64,000 nt of DNA from Nanosyncoccus sp963540965 (GTDB taxonomy: Bacteria > Patescibacteriota > Saccharimonadia > Saccharimonadales > Saccharimonadaceae): the NCBI GenBank assembly GCA_963540965.1, contig CAUTSA010000002.1, forward strand, positions 58,561-122,560. The letters run 5' to 3'. The notes under the pieces were generated by a model that searched no databases, was not told the origin of the DNA, and worked only from the letters and a program-made list of their open reading frames with translations. This document shows, piece by piece, positions 51,596 to 60,686 of the stretch. Position numbers and translations under genes: made by a program. Each line of letters begins with the position of its first letter. Position 1 is the first letter of the stretch.

Positions 51596-51786
51596 TTATC
51601 CACTGACCTTAGTTTAGCGCCATTAACTACATAATGCAAGTGCTTTTTAAATATTTTTTCCAACTTTTTCAACTTACTTTTCCACATGTTTATATATTAT
51701 GCAAATATTCCCCTGTTATCCACAACTCGGTCATTGTAATCTCACCCCTGTTATTTTGTAGTATTTTATTTATTCACTTTTCCACA
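51596..51786 (+). promoter_or_regulatory. Cluster of DnaA-box-like 9-mers
   Basis: TTATCCACT (51596-51604), TTTTCCACA (51678-51686), TTATCCACA (51716-51724, perfect) and TTTTCCACA (51778-51786), all in the same orientation within 191 bp of AT-rich DNA. TTTTCCAAC (51656-51664) is a weaker fifth. This could be a DnaA-binding control or titration region. By eye the C-over-G bias of the + strand continues on both sides, which argues against a replication origin. Confidence 0.45.
51611..51639 (-). promoter_or_regulatory. Minus-strand promoter in the intergenic region
   Basis: TTGCAT (51639-51634), 17-nt spacer, TAAACT (51616-51611). The expected start (~51604) coincides with the TTATCCACT box at 51596-51604, so DnaA could repress it. 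Confidence 0.55.
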
Positions 51787-52045
51787 ACTGTGTAAAACTT
51801 TCCGCTCTCCCCTATAAATTTTTTAATATTTTTAATTCCCCTCTCTTGCATATTATCACTTTCATTTTATAAAAATCCGAACACATCAAACTTGAACCGA
51901 ACGCGTTTTAATCATCTGGGTACTTGTATTTTTAATTAATTATTGTAAAATATATCATCTGCCTAGCATCTAAAAACCGAACAGGAATTACTACTGTTCT
52001 AAGACTTTATTCTTCACCTATTTCCCATAACTAATCCCCACCAAC

Positions 52046-52071
52046 AAAAAACCGGACTTTTGCTCCGGTTT
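52046..52071 (-). terminator. Terminator of the ftsI-mraY-ftsW-murG-ftsQ operon
   Basis: Minus strand AAACCGGA-GCAAAAG-TCCGGTTT with a T-run. Confidence 0.9.
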
Positions 52072-52088
52072 ACCCCTCTATATACCCC

Positions 52089-52628
52089 CTATATTGTCTT
52101 ATAATAAGCACGCCCCTCAATTCTTACATCCACATAACCCACCTTCAGGTCCTGTTTTTTCAGAAATCCTATCATCCTAATTATATCCTCTAGCGTCTCT
52201 GCTGTTCCTCGATCTAAATTGCATTTGTAAAATTCCTCTCGGCCCTCAAAATACAAATCCACCTCTCGCGCCTTACCCGCCGGGATAATGGCTTTTACTA
52301 TCTTCAGTCCGCTCTCATTCGCATCTTTTTCAAACAACCCCACGTATTGTTTTGTTCGCTCGGTTATAAAATTTGAACCATCTTCATCGGTAATACTCAC
52401 CGTAGGCGTATATTTTATCGTTTCAACCTTCTTCTGATTCGCTGCCGGAACCTTCTTTACTGCACTCTGAATTATTACCACTCCAAGCACCACCGTTGCT
52501 ACAATTACTACACCAAGTAATAGTAATTGCACTTTCTTTTTCTTTTCGCGCTTCTCAAGTAACTGTTGCCTCGCAAGTTCACTCTCAACTGCGTCCCGGT
52601 TTCCTGCAATCGTCCTGCCCAATCTCAT
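52089..52628 (-). CDS. ftsQ: FtsQ/DivIB-like division protein
   Basis: 179 residues. A cytoplasmic basic start with KREKKKK is followed by a membrane helix (about 34-56) and an outer domain whose end (GYVDVRIEGRAYYK) matches the FtsQ pattern of VDLRxxGRVYxK. The POTRA domain is reduced or diverged and the protein is short for FtsQ (usually 240+). The place at the end of an operon with murG, just as in classical dcw clusters, supports the call. The start overlaps the murG stop by 4 nt (ATGA). Confidence 0.75.
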   Translation of the reverse strand: MRLGRTIAGNRDAVESELARQQLLEKREKKKKVQLLLLGVVIVATVVLGVVIIQSAVKKVPAANQKKVETIKYTPTVSITDEDGSNFITERTKQYVGLFEKDANESGLKIVKAIIPAGKAREVDLYFEGREEFYKCNLDRGTAETLEDIIRMIGFLKKQDLKVGYVDVRIEGRAYYKTI

Positions 52629-53887
52629 TCGTTTTCCACCCGTTTTTTATTTTTCGCCTCCACAATAATCTCCATCATACGCTTAGATGCCTCTGGTTTT
52701 GCAAGTTCATGTAACTTGTTCGCCAGTTTCTCTCTTTTTTCATCATCATCTAGTAACTTAAAAATTTTGTTCAATAATAGCTCTGGCTTATCCATCATCT
52801 TGCTATCAAGCACCATCTCTACCGCCTCGGATTTAGTCAATCTTTCGGCATTCTTCGTTTGATGACCACCAGGCAACTTTTCAAAAGGCACCAAAATGAC
52901 CGGTTTTTTGAGAGCGGCAAGCTCCGTAATGGTTGTTGCACCCGCCCTTGATACCACCAGATCTGCTGCTCCCAGTATTTCACTCATTTTAGGAGAAAAA
53001 TTCCACATTCTAAAATCTGAATCCAATTTTGCCCTGTTCCATTTCTCAAAATCTTTCAGCTCTAACATTGTGTCATAATATTTTCGCCCAGCAATCAGCC
53101 CCACGCTTGCCTTTTCCAATAATTTTTCTAGAATCACACTCACTGACATATTTAAGTGTTCTGACCCCTGCGAACCTCCAGTTATTACCACCAGTTTCTT
53201 CCTAGAATTAAATCCTAATTCCCGCTTTAAGCTATTTTGCTTCGCAATCGACACTGGCATAAATTCTGGCGCCACTGGAATCCCCACCCACTCAATTTTT
53301 TTTGCGATTTCTTCACTATATTTCTCGACCTCAACCGGCACGCCCGTCGCAATTTTAACCGCCTTTTTCATCAAAATACGATTAGTCAAACCAAAGACCG
53401 CATCAGATTCGTGTAATACATAAGGAATTCCAAGCACCCCAGCCACGAGGCCAACTGGCAACCCCACGAATCCACCTTTCAAAAAGACTACATCCGGTCG
53501 CTGTCTTTTTATTATTAACCTCAAAAAAGTCTGGGTCAACCCCATTAAAAAACCTACGGCCCCAGCGACATTACCAAACACCACATCAAAGAAGGTTCTC
53601 GCTCCTTGATCAAAATAGTCTTTCAGCTTCAAGCCGTGATATCTTCGAAATTTCCCAGCAAACACCTTACGCACACGAATATACTGTCGGTTTTTACGAC
53701 TTTTCTCTTCTTCCTCACCCCATCCCACCGACATTTCATTTGCAAGATTTAAGATATTTTTATAATATTTGCGATCAGTCCAAAATTCCACCTGCGTGTT
53801 TGGGTATTTTAAAAGTAGCTCGCGGATCACCGACATTGCAGGCGTAATATGCCCACCAGATCCACCACCAACTACTAATACCTTCAT
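52625..53887 (-). CDS. murG: UDP-GlcNAc:lipid I N-acetylglucosaminyltransferase MurG
   Basis: 420 residues, GT28 family. The N-terminal VVGGGSGGHITPAM glycine loop and the second-domain ITGGSQGSEHLN (about 235-246) are clear, with SRAGATTITELAALKKPVILVPF near residue 313-335. It adds GlcNAc to lipid I to give lipid II on the inner face of the membrane. It is longer than usual (~360) because of an insertion at about residues 60-110. MraY (55257) makes its substrate and FtsW/FtsI use its product. Confidence 0.93.
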   Translation of the reverse strand: MKVLVVGGGSGGHITPAMSVIRELLLKYPNTQVEFWTDRKYYKNILNLANEMSVGWGEEEEKSRKNRQYIRVRKVFAGKFRRYHGLKLKDYFDQGARTFFDVVFGNVAGAVGFLMGLTQTFLRLIIKRQRPDVVFLKGGFVGLPVGLVAGVLGIPYVLHESDAVFGLTNRILMKKAVKIATGVPVEVEKYSEEIAKKIEWVGIPVAPEFMPVSIAKQNSLKRELGFNSRKKLVVITGGSQGSEHLNMSVSVILEKLLEKASVGLIAGRKYYDTMLELKDFEKWNRAKLDSDFRMWNFSPKMSEILGAADLVVSRAGATTITELAALKKPVILVPFEKLPGGHQTKNAERLTKSEAVEMVLDSKMMDKPELLLNKIFKLLDDDEKREKLANKLHELAKPEASKRMMEIIVEAKNKKRVENE

Positions 53888-53894
53888 AAGAAAA

Positions 53895-55244
53895 TTATTT
53901 CCTTTCCGCGTCCGTTAAATCTGCTCTCATTGTATACTGTGAAATATTTAATGCCAAGCCAATAATTGCCATATTCAAAATTAAGCTCGTACCTCCTTTT
54001 GAAAGTAGGGGCAATGTAATACCAGTCAGCGGCACTAGCCCAATCATCGCCGCAATATTTACCACCACATGCCCGGCCAACCAGGCAAAAATTCCAATTG
54101 TAATCATCTGGTAATAGCTTTCTTTCGTACAATCGGCAACTTTTAGAATTCTAGAGAGCAGCATGTAATAGAAAAATAACACCACAGAGATCCCCACAAA
54201 ACCAATCGTTTCCCCTATCACTGCAAACATCGAGTCAGTGATCGATTCCGGTAAATATCCTGCCGTCTGGACATTATTTCCAATACCTACACCAAATAAA
54301 CCTCCTGACCCAATCGCAATTAGGGCATTATTAATATGATAAGCATTAGAAGAATCACCCTGTAAAAACCCCTTTAAACGTTCCTGTCGATGTGGTGAAC
54401 TTAGTGCCAACACCGCCAGCACCATTCCCGCCACGCCGATTATCAAGAAATATTTTAATCTTGCTCCACTCACCAGCAGCATCGCCAACGCCATTGCAAT
54501 TAGGGGCAGTGCCGAACCCAGGTCTTTCTGCGCCACCACCAAGAAAAAGACCGCCACGCCTAAAGTCAAAATGTATTTTAGCCAAAACACCCTACCTTCT
54601 GTTTTAGTAAGAATATCTCTAATCTCAGATGTTAGCTCGCTCATCTTCCCTTTTTGTCTTTTTGTATTAGTTAAATTTGTTTTATTCTGGTAGCTATATC
54701 TGTTATTTCTTAATACTCCGTCACCACGAGAAACCATATGTTCTTTCCTTCCAGAAAAACCACCTTTCTCCCTGTACTCTGTACAGATCTTTGCAAAATA
54801 GAATAATGCCCCAAATTTCACTAATTCCGCCGCCTGTAACTGAAAAAATCCCAGATTCAGCCATCGACATGCCCCAAGTGCACATCTCACGAACGGCAGT
54901 TCCACCGTCAGCGAGCTAATATACATTATTAGGCACAAAATTAAACTACCAAACATTAAAATCTCAGGTGCCTTGCTCGTCATATTTAATATTTTCTTAT
55001 GTTTCCCACCCTTATCCTCTGCCTGCTTCAAAGGTAATCTCAAAAAGAAGATCATCGTAACGAAGGCTAGAAACACATACAAAATTTGGCTCTTAAAAGT
55101 CTGGTTTGGATCATCATTTCGCCCATACGCAATATTTTGAATATTAGTATAAGAAGGCCCGATAATACTTACCATAATCGTTCCGATTAATACTAATATA
55201 AAAGTAGCTATAAAGATTCGTTTGTCTGTTTGATGTTTGCGCAT
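53895..55244 (-). CDS. ftsW: FtsW/RodA/SpoVE-type glycosyltransferase
   Basis: 449 residues, SEDS family, about ten membrane helices. Signature segments are QKDLGSALPLIAMALAM (about 235-251), GIGNNVQTAGYLPES.TDSMFAVIGE (about 320-345) and GGTSLILNMAIIGLALN (about 417-433). SEDS proteins polymerise lipid II into glycan chains together with a class B PBP, here FtsI at 56293. A ~60-residue hydrophilic insertion (about 165-220) separates helices in the middle. MurG starts 7 nt downstream, mraY ends 12 nt upstream. Confidence 0.92.
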   Translation of the reverse strand: MRKHQTDKRIFIATFILVLIGTIMVSIIGPSYTNIQNIAYGRNDDPNQTFKSQILYVFLAFVTMIFFLRLPLKQAEDKGGKHKKILNMTSKAPEILMFGSLILCLIMYISSLTVELPFVRCALGACRWLNLGFFQLQAAELVKFGALFYFAKICTEYREKGGFSGRKEHMVSRGDGVLRNNRYSYQNKTNLTNTKRQKGKMSELTSEIRDILTKTEGRVFWLKYILTLGVAVFFLVVAQKDLGSALPLIAMALAMLLVSGARLKYFLIIGVAGMVLAVLALSSPHRQERLKGFLQGDSSNAYHINNALIAIGSGGLFGVGIGNNVQTAGYLPESITDSMFAVIGETIGFVGISVVLFFYYMLLSRILKVADCTKESYYQMITIGIFAWLAGHVVVNIAAMIGLVPLTGITLPLLSKGGTSLILNMAIIGLALNISQYTMRADLTDAERK

Positions 55245-55256
55245 AATTACTTCTTT

Positions 55257-56291
55257 CTATAAAGGAATAATTCCCCCAGCCATCGCAATAAAAACACCGA
55301 TGATTCCCATCACTCCAGCAATCACCCAAAAACGCATTACAATTTTAGCCTCACCCCAACCACTTGCTTCCAAATGATGATGTATTGGCGCCGACAAAAA
55401 TATCTTTTTGTGGAATAGTTGTTTAGAAGTCATCTGAATTAACGAAGAACCAGCTTCCACTACAAACAGTAGGCCTATAATCGGCAACAATAAGAACGAA
55501 TTTGTCATCATTGATACCACTCCGAGTCCTGCCCCTAGTGCAAACGAACCAACATCCCCCATCATAAAACGCGCAGGTGGCACATTAAACCAAACATAGG
55601 AAAGCAGCCAGCCAACCACTGTCATACAAAAGGCAAATAAGGCAATCTGTCCCCTAAATAACGCAATAATCCCAAACGAGCCATAGGCCATCATAGTAAG
55701 ACCACCAGCCAAACCATCTAACCCATCCGAAATATTCACCGCGTTCGAGGTTGCAACTACCGAGAAGGCGAATAGCAACATCATTACAACTGCACCAAGC
55801 TCGAAATCACCGTGGAATGGAATATGTAAACTAGTCCAGCCCAGCTTATAGGTAAAAAACCACCCTAAAGCTAGCCCCACGATTGTAATCATCGAAAATT
55901 TTGCCGGTGCCCTCAAGCCCGCCGCACCAGAGCCAGTTCCAAACACATTGATTAAATCGTCAATTAACCCCACTAAAGCTCCGCCTAAGAAGCCGGCGAG
56001 CGGCAACCAGGTCTCTGCACGATTCCAGTTAGATGACCAAGTAACTACCGCTACCACAATCACCCCAATAATCCCCGCCATCGTGGGAAATACTCTCTTA
56101 AATTTATGCTCATGCAATTTTGTCATCACTGGCAAAGCATCACCCTGCACCGTAGTCTTTTTTTGTTTCTTCCAAAAATGATATTTGTAGGCGAAATTTG
56201 TATAAATTGGCGTCAAAAACATTGCCATAAGAAAGCTTCCTAATGCCAAAAGCAAACCATATAAAGCATTCCCGTCTAAATTACCCCTCAT
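55257..56291 (-). CDS. mraY: Phospho-MurNAc-pentapeptide transferase MraY
   Basis: 344 residues, about ten membrane helices. GLIDDLINV (about 96-104) carries the metal-binding Asp pair. NAVNISDGLDGLAGG (about 184-198) and the HHHLE loop (about 308-312) are family marks. It transfers phospho-MurNAc-pentapeptide to undecaprenyl phosphate to form lipid I. AGGAGGTGAG directly before the ATG lies in the last codons of ftsI, whose TGA ends 1 nt before the start. Tight translational coupling is expected. Confidence 0.94.
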   Translation of the reverse strand: MRGNLDGNALYGLLLALGSFLMAMFLTPIYTNFAYKYHFWKKQKKTTVQGDALPVMTKLHEHKFKRVFPTMAGIIGVIVVAVVTWSSNWNRAETWLPLAGFLGGALVGLIDDLINVFGTGSGAAGLRAPAKFSMITIVGLALGWFFTYKLGWTSLHIPFHGDFELGAVVMMLLFAFSVVATSNAVNISDGLDGLAGGLTMMAYGSFGIIALFRGQIALFAFCMTVVGWLLSYVWFNVPPARFMMGDVGSFALGAGLGVVSMMTNSFLLLPIIGLLFVVEAGSSLIQMTSKQLFHKKIFLSAPIHHHLEASGWGEAKIVMRFWVIAGVMGIIGVFIAMAGGIIPL

Positions 56292-56292
56292 C

Positions 56293-58047
56293 TCACCTCC
56301 TCATCTTTAAATAGTTTACCATAAACTGACTGATCTCATCAAATATTGGCTTCGCATTCATTCCGCCATCTAACCTACGGTTATCTGCTCGCACTTTCGT
56401 CATAATCACATACTCCGGATAGTCCGTCTCTGATCTCGCACCATACCCCACATAAGTACCAATCGTTTCATCAAACGTATATTTACCATTTTTTACCACC
56501 TGTGCCGTTCCCGTTTTTCCGCCCACATATACCCCCTCGTCATACCCTTTTACGTTTGGAAAAACCAATCTGGCTGTATGTAGCATTCTACGCATTGTTT
56601 CGCTCGTCGATGACTCCAAGGCTTGGTGATCTCGGGACTTCAACTCGCTTCTCACAAATTCCCCATTCTTCATTTCCCCCGTCACTAGAGTTGGCGTATA
56701 GTAGTCACCGCCATTCACTACCGCTGAAAAAGCTGTTACCACCTGAATCATTGTTAGGTCCAAGCTCTGCCCAAACGTCATATTTGCATACCTCGCATTA
56801 GTCGCGTCAATATCTGTTGGGGGCACAATAGTTCCTCTTGCTTCAGCAAGCTCGATTCCCGTATATTTTCCTAATCCCAGCCTATTGTAGTAATAGTCAT
56901 ACAGTTTTTCCTTCCCTTGGTAAGTAATCTCTGTCTCTGATCCTCCCAAGAGTCTCAACGCCTGGATCGACCCCGTGTTCAATGAATAAGTAAATACCTC
57001 CTGCATAGATATCACCCCTGTATGTCCTTTAATTGAGTTCTGAATTGGCCATCCATCAATCGTTACAAGATCAGTATTTAGATATGTTGTCTCCGGAGTC
57101 ATGACCCCACTATCCACCGCTGCCGCTAGTGCAAACGTCTTGCAAACCGAAGCTGGGTTAAAAGCGTCCATCGTCACGTCTGTTTGGAATACTCGCGCAT
57201 CCGTCACCTTAGCGTATTCTGCCGGATCGTAACTTGGCGTCCCCACCATTGCCAAAATTTGCCCATTTCTTGGATTCATCACCACCGCCGAAGCATGTGA
57301 AATCTGGAATTTATCAGATACGCTTTTTACTACGTCTTCCGCCTTTTTCTGAATATTGCGGTCAATCGACAACACGATATTCTTTCCATCTTGCGCCGGC
57401 ACTTTTACATTATTTTTACCAATCGTCAAAGGTATATTATTAACATCCTTCACTGTTTTAAGGATACCATTCACCCCAGTCAGCTCCTTATCTAACCCCC
57501 CTTCAATACCATACTGACCCTTACCGTCCGCATTCACAAAGCCCAAAACCTGCGCCGCTAAATCACCTTCTGGATACACGCGTTTCGTTGATCCCTGCGC
57601 ATAGACTCCGGCAATTTTTGCCTCCTTAATCTGTTTGGCTTTTTCATATGGCACATTCCTAGCAATCACCGCATATCGTGAAGCCTCATTCGCAAACACC
57701 TTTTCCCAAGTATTTACCCCGTAACCCTGTATTAAGCCATCAATTTTAGCCAAAACTTGAGACCGATTTTGCCCCTGTTCAGTTCTCAATAAAAACGGAT
57801 CAACCGAAATAGTGTAAACTTTCTCATTCATCACCACAGGTGTTGTCTGCGTACCATCCATCATATAAATTTCCCCCCGCTTCGCAAAAATCGTATTCTG
57901 CATCATTTGTTGAGATAAAGCCAAATCTACATATTTCTGATGTTCGATTACTTGCAAAAAATATACCCTTAAAATAATCATCAAAAAACAAAGCGCAAGT
58001 ATTATCCTAATCAGGTCTGTCCTTTTTCGCATTTGCTTAACTTTCAT
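56293..58047 (-). CDS. ftsI: Class B penicillin-binding protein (FtsI/PBP2 type)
   Basis: 584 residues from ATG 58047. One membrane helix (about 12-32) is followed by a dimerisation domain and the transpeptidase domain with S300-VCK (SxxK), S355-LN (SxN) and K511-TG motifs. It cross-links peptidoglycan, at the septum if it is FtsI. The position at the head of the mraY-ftsW-murG-ftsQ operon supports this. A TTG at 58056 is not used as start because the -10 box ends there; the mRNA is leaderless. Confidence 0.92.
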   Translation of the reverse strand: MKVKQMRKRTDLIRIILALCFLMIILRVYFLQVIEHQKYVDLALSQQMMQNTIFAKRGEIYMMDGTQTTPVVMNEKVYTISVDPFLLRTEQGQNRSQVLAKIDGLIQGYGVNTWEKVFANEASRYAVIARNVPYEKAKQIKEAKIAGVYAQGSTKRVYPEGDLAAQVLGFVNADGKGQYGIEGGLDKELTGVNGILKTVKDVNNIPLTIGKNNVKVPAQDGKNIVLSIDRNIQKKAEDVVKSVSDKFQISHASAVVMNPRNGQILAMVGTPSYDPAEYAKVTDARVFQTDVTMDAFNPASVCKTFALAAAVDSGVMTPETTYLNTDLVTIDGWPIQNSIKGHTGVISMQEVFTYSLNTGSIQALRLLGGSETEITYQGKEKLYDYYYNRLGLGKYTGIELAEARGTIVPPTDIDATNARYANMTFGQSLDLTMIQVVTAFSAVVNGGDYYTPTLVTGEMKNGEFVRSELKSRDHQALESSTSETMRRMLHTARLVFPNVKGYDEGVYVGGKTGTAQVVKNGKYTFDETIGTYVGYGARSETDYPEYVIMTKVRADNRRLDGGMNAKPIFDEISQFMVNYLKMRR

Positions 58048-58056
58048 TTTAATCAA

Positions 58057-58065
58057 ATTATACCA
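58057..58065 (-). promoter_or_regulatory. Extended -10 promoter of the division operon (TGG TATAAT)
   Basis: Minus strand TATAAT at 58062-58057 preceded by TGG; 9 nt to the ATG at 58047. The 264 nt further right, up to spoT, hold nothing else recognisable. Confidence 0.75.
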
Positions 58066-58329
58066 TAATCGTCTTTCATTTTTTACGATTTTATAGAGAT
58101 AACTTTACTAAAATTTAAGCATAAGCTCTATCAACGATTTACTAAATTTATATTTTTCATCTTCACCAGTATTCCGCTTTTGCTTTAGTTTAAATCCTCT
58201 AAAAACTTCTCTTTTTTATCTAATATTCATCTTGTTTTACAGAGGTCAATCATTAAAAATGAAAGCATAAACTCTTTTTATTTGTCGCTAAAAAATAAAT
58301 AATTTATACAAAAATCAACAAACACAGAA

Positions 58330-59799
58330 TTACTTCTTTTTATTTGGCCCAACGATAGATTCGATTGTTCGACTTAGCTGTTGTTTAATCTTAGCCCTCG
58401 CGTGTGGTGTAATAATTTTATCCAACCAACTCGCTCTTACTGTTTGATTTTTACTCGTTAAAATTTCCACCACGTCACCGCTTTTTAATTTTGTATTCAA
58501 ATTTGACAATTTTCCGTTAATCTTTGCACCAATCACGTGTCCGCCTACTTCCGAATGTAGTCTATAAGCAAAATCAAGAGGTAAAGCCCCCACTGGTAAA
58601 TCAATAATATCTCCTTTAGGTGTATAAACAAAGATCTTATCAGCAAAAAGATTTAGTTTTAGCTTTTTTAAGTCAACTTGTTGGCCATCTCTTAGCTTAG
58701 CCGCCGCCATCTGTAGCTCTGAAATCCATAACAAGTTGGTTGGTAGATGCTGAATCTTCCCCGTTTTATAACTTTCCGTCAACTTCTGCTCGTTGTAGTA
58801 AAAGCTTGCTGCAAGGCCCCGCTCGGCGTATTCATGCATGTCTTTTGTTCGAATTTGAAACTCTACAATTCTTTTATCAGGGGTAATAACCGTCGTATGT
58901 AGCGACTGATAGCCATTTTGTTTCGGTACCGCCACATAATCTTTAATCCTGCCCGTCATCGGTGTGTATAGGCTATGGATTAGTCCTAGAACCAAATAAC
59001 AGCTCGTAATATCATCCACAATTACTCTTAACGCAGTTAAGTCATATACTTCGTTAATGTTTTGGTTATATTTAGCCAATTTTTTATGCAACGAATAGAC
59101 CGATTTCACCCTCCCATTGATCTCGAAATTGATTTTTTCCTTAAATAACGCCTCTGATACTTCATTTTTAATCTTTTTTAAGGCTTTTTCCGCAGATTGA
59201 TTACGAGTTTCAATGATTTTCTTCAATTCCTCATACCTTCTTGGGTCCACATATGAGAACGCAATATCAGACATTTCCACCCTTAACTTCCCCATATTTA
59301 AGCGGTCAGCAAGCGGTGCAAAAATCTCCAAGGTCTCCTTCGCTATCTTCTTCTGTTTCTCCGGTGAAAGTGCTGAAAGTGTTCTTAAATTATGTAATCT
59401 ATCCGCCAATTTAATGATCAATACTCGAATATCTGACCCCGTTGCCACCAAAAGTCGCAAAAGATTATCCCTTGTCACCGGCAAATAAGTATCAATATCC
59501 CTCATCCCCTGTCTTGCCTTACCGATTTTTGTCACCCCATCCACCAAAAAGGCCACTGATTCACCAAATTCTTGCTTAATTTCTTCTAAAGTTACCCCAG
59601 TATCTTCCACTGTATCGTGAAGCACCCCCGCTATTGCCGTATCTTCATCCATTCCCCACTCAAGGAGGGTCTCCATTACTGCTTTTGGATGGATAATATA
59701 TGGTTCACCGGATTTTCTCTTCTGCCCCTCATGTGCTTTCGTTGCAAAGTCTACAGCTTTCTTAATACGTTCGCTCTGTATAAATTTTTTACTCACCAC
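58330..59799 (-). CDS. spoT: RelA/SpoT-type (p)ppGpp synthetase/hydrolase
   Basis: 489 residues. The HD hydrolase domain (about 5-160) carries YIIHP and LHDTVEDT. The synthetase domain (about 200-330) has GRVKSVYSLHKKL, YDLTALRVIV and NGYQSLHTTV. A TGS domain follows (about 385-445; VYTPKGDIIDLPVGALPLDFAY). The regulatory ZFD and ACT domains of long Rel enzymes are missing, so the ribosome-sensing part is reduced. It makes and degrades the stringent-response alarmone. Tandem GTG codons are possible starts, with AGGAG 4 or 7 nt ahead. Operon with parAB (38-nt gap). Confidence 0.92.
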   Translation of the reverse strand: MVSKKFIQSERIKKAVDFATKAHEGQKRKSGEPYIIHPKAVMETLLEWGMDEDTAIAGVLHDTVEDTGVTLEEIKQEFGESVAFLVDGVTKIGKARQGMRDIDTYLPVTRDNLLRLLVATGSDIRVLIIKLADRLHNLRTLSALSPEKQKKIAKETLEIFAPLADRLNMGKLRVEMSDIAFSYVDPRRYEELKKIIETRNQSAEKALKKIKNEVSEALFKEKINFEINGRVKSVYSLHKKLAKYNQNINEVYDLTALRVIVDDITSCYLVLGLIHSLYTPMTGRIKDYVAVPKQNGYQSLHTTVITPDKRIVEFQIRTKDMHEYAERGLAASFYYNEQKLTESYKTGKIQHLPTNLLWISELQMAAAKLRDGQQVDLKKLKLNLFADKIFVYTPKGDIIDLPVGALPLDFAYRLHSEVGGHVIGAKINGKLSNLNTKLKSGDVVEILTSKNQTVRASWLDKIITPHARAKIKQQLSRTIESIVGPNKKK

Positions 59800-59837
59800 T
59801 TCACTCCTCTCTGTAGAACTAAGATTGAATAACTTTT

Positions 59838-60686
59838 TTACTCAGATAATCGATTGATCAGATTTTTTAGTTCTTCATCGTTTTTACAAGTTAAGGTTAA
59901 AGTCCTACCTCTAACTCTCGCCTTAACTGCAAATTTAGCGCTTAAATCCTCTTCTTGGCGCAAAAACACATTCTCTTTCACAATTTTAGTAGAACTACGC
60001 TTCTTATTTTCAGCAATATAACGCTCAACTCGTCGTGCCGTCCAGCCCTCTTCAATAATCATTGGCAGAATTTGCCTTACTAGTTCTGGATCAGCCGAAA
60101 TCAAAGGTCTCATCACTCCTTCAGTCAGATTATGCTCTATCATTGCTCTCTTTACATCATCCGGAAGATTTAAAAGCCTCATTGTGTTTATAACTGAAGA
60201 CTCACTCTTCCCCACGCGCGTCGCAATTTCCGCAGGAGATAGGTTAAACTGACTCTTTAGTTTAGCATACGCTGTTGCCATCTCAATTGCATTTAAATCC
60301 TCACGTTGAGCATTTTCAATAATCGAAAGCTCTAAGCGATTCTGTGCATCAATCGTACGAATGATTGCAGGAATCTTTGATAGACCAGCAATCTTTGATG
60401 CTCTAAAGCGTCTCTCGCCAGCTACAATTTTATACTTACCATCTTCTCGCACTACCACAATCGGCTGCAAGACTCCGTGTTCTTTTATCGAGCTTGCTAA
60501 AGCATTTAAAGCTTCCTCAGAAAATTCCTTACGCGGTTGATCCTTATCCGGTACAATCATCTCAAGATCAAGCTCAACCAACTGACTCTCTTTTGCATCT
60601 TCGCCAGCCGTAATGTCAAAATCATCCTCTACGATATCTGTAGGGATAAGACTATCGAACCCCCTACCTAAACCTCTGCCTGCCAT
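59838..60686 (-). CDS. parB: Chromosome partitioning protein ParB
   Basis: 282 residues. The N-terminus RGLGRGFDSLIPT is the ParA-binding end. The CTPase/ParB domain contains GERRFRASK (about 91-99) and IENAQREDLNAIE (about 117-129); a helix-turn-helix (AEIATRVGKSESSVINTMRLL) follows. The C-terminal dimerisation part ends at 282. It binds parS sites and loads SMC. The ATG overlaps the parA stop (TAATG). No parS was recognised in the window. Nearness to parAB suggests the origin lies toward the right. Confidence 0.94.
   Translation of the reverse strand: MAGRGLGRGFDSLIPTDIVEDDFDITAGEDAKESQLVELDLEMIVPDKDQPRKEFSEEALNALASSIKEHGVLQPIVVVREDGKYKIVAGERRFRASKIAGLSKIPAIIRTIDAQNRLELSIIENAQREDLNAIEMATAYAKLKSQFNLSPAEIATRVGKSESSVINTMRLLNLPDDVKRAMIEHNLTEGVMRPLISADPELVRQILPMIIEEGWTARRVERYIAENKKRSSTKIVKENVFLRQEEDLSAKFAVKARVRGRTLTLTCKNDEELKNLINRLSE

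Larger units (their letters stand above)
51152..52045. other. Long intergenic region between ftsQ terminator and rsmH
   Basis: About 890 bp. From right to left it holds AT-rich sequence, four DnaA-box-like sites, two ACCCCTGTTA-type repeats, a promoter with a 26-aa ORF on the minus strand, and a 7-bp hairpin CGCGTTT-CCT-AAACGCG (51402-51418). The part at about 51230-51400 is G/T-rich on the + strand, opposite to the C-rich trend of the window, and might be a transcribed RNA. No larger gene is seen in either direction. Confidence 0.55.

Noticed and set aside
51596..51786. Replication origin at the DnaA-box cluster
   Set aside because: No dnaA/dnaN nearby, all boxes point one way, and the strand bias appears the same on both sides. 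Kept only as a possible DnaA-binding region.
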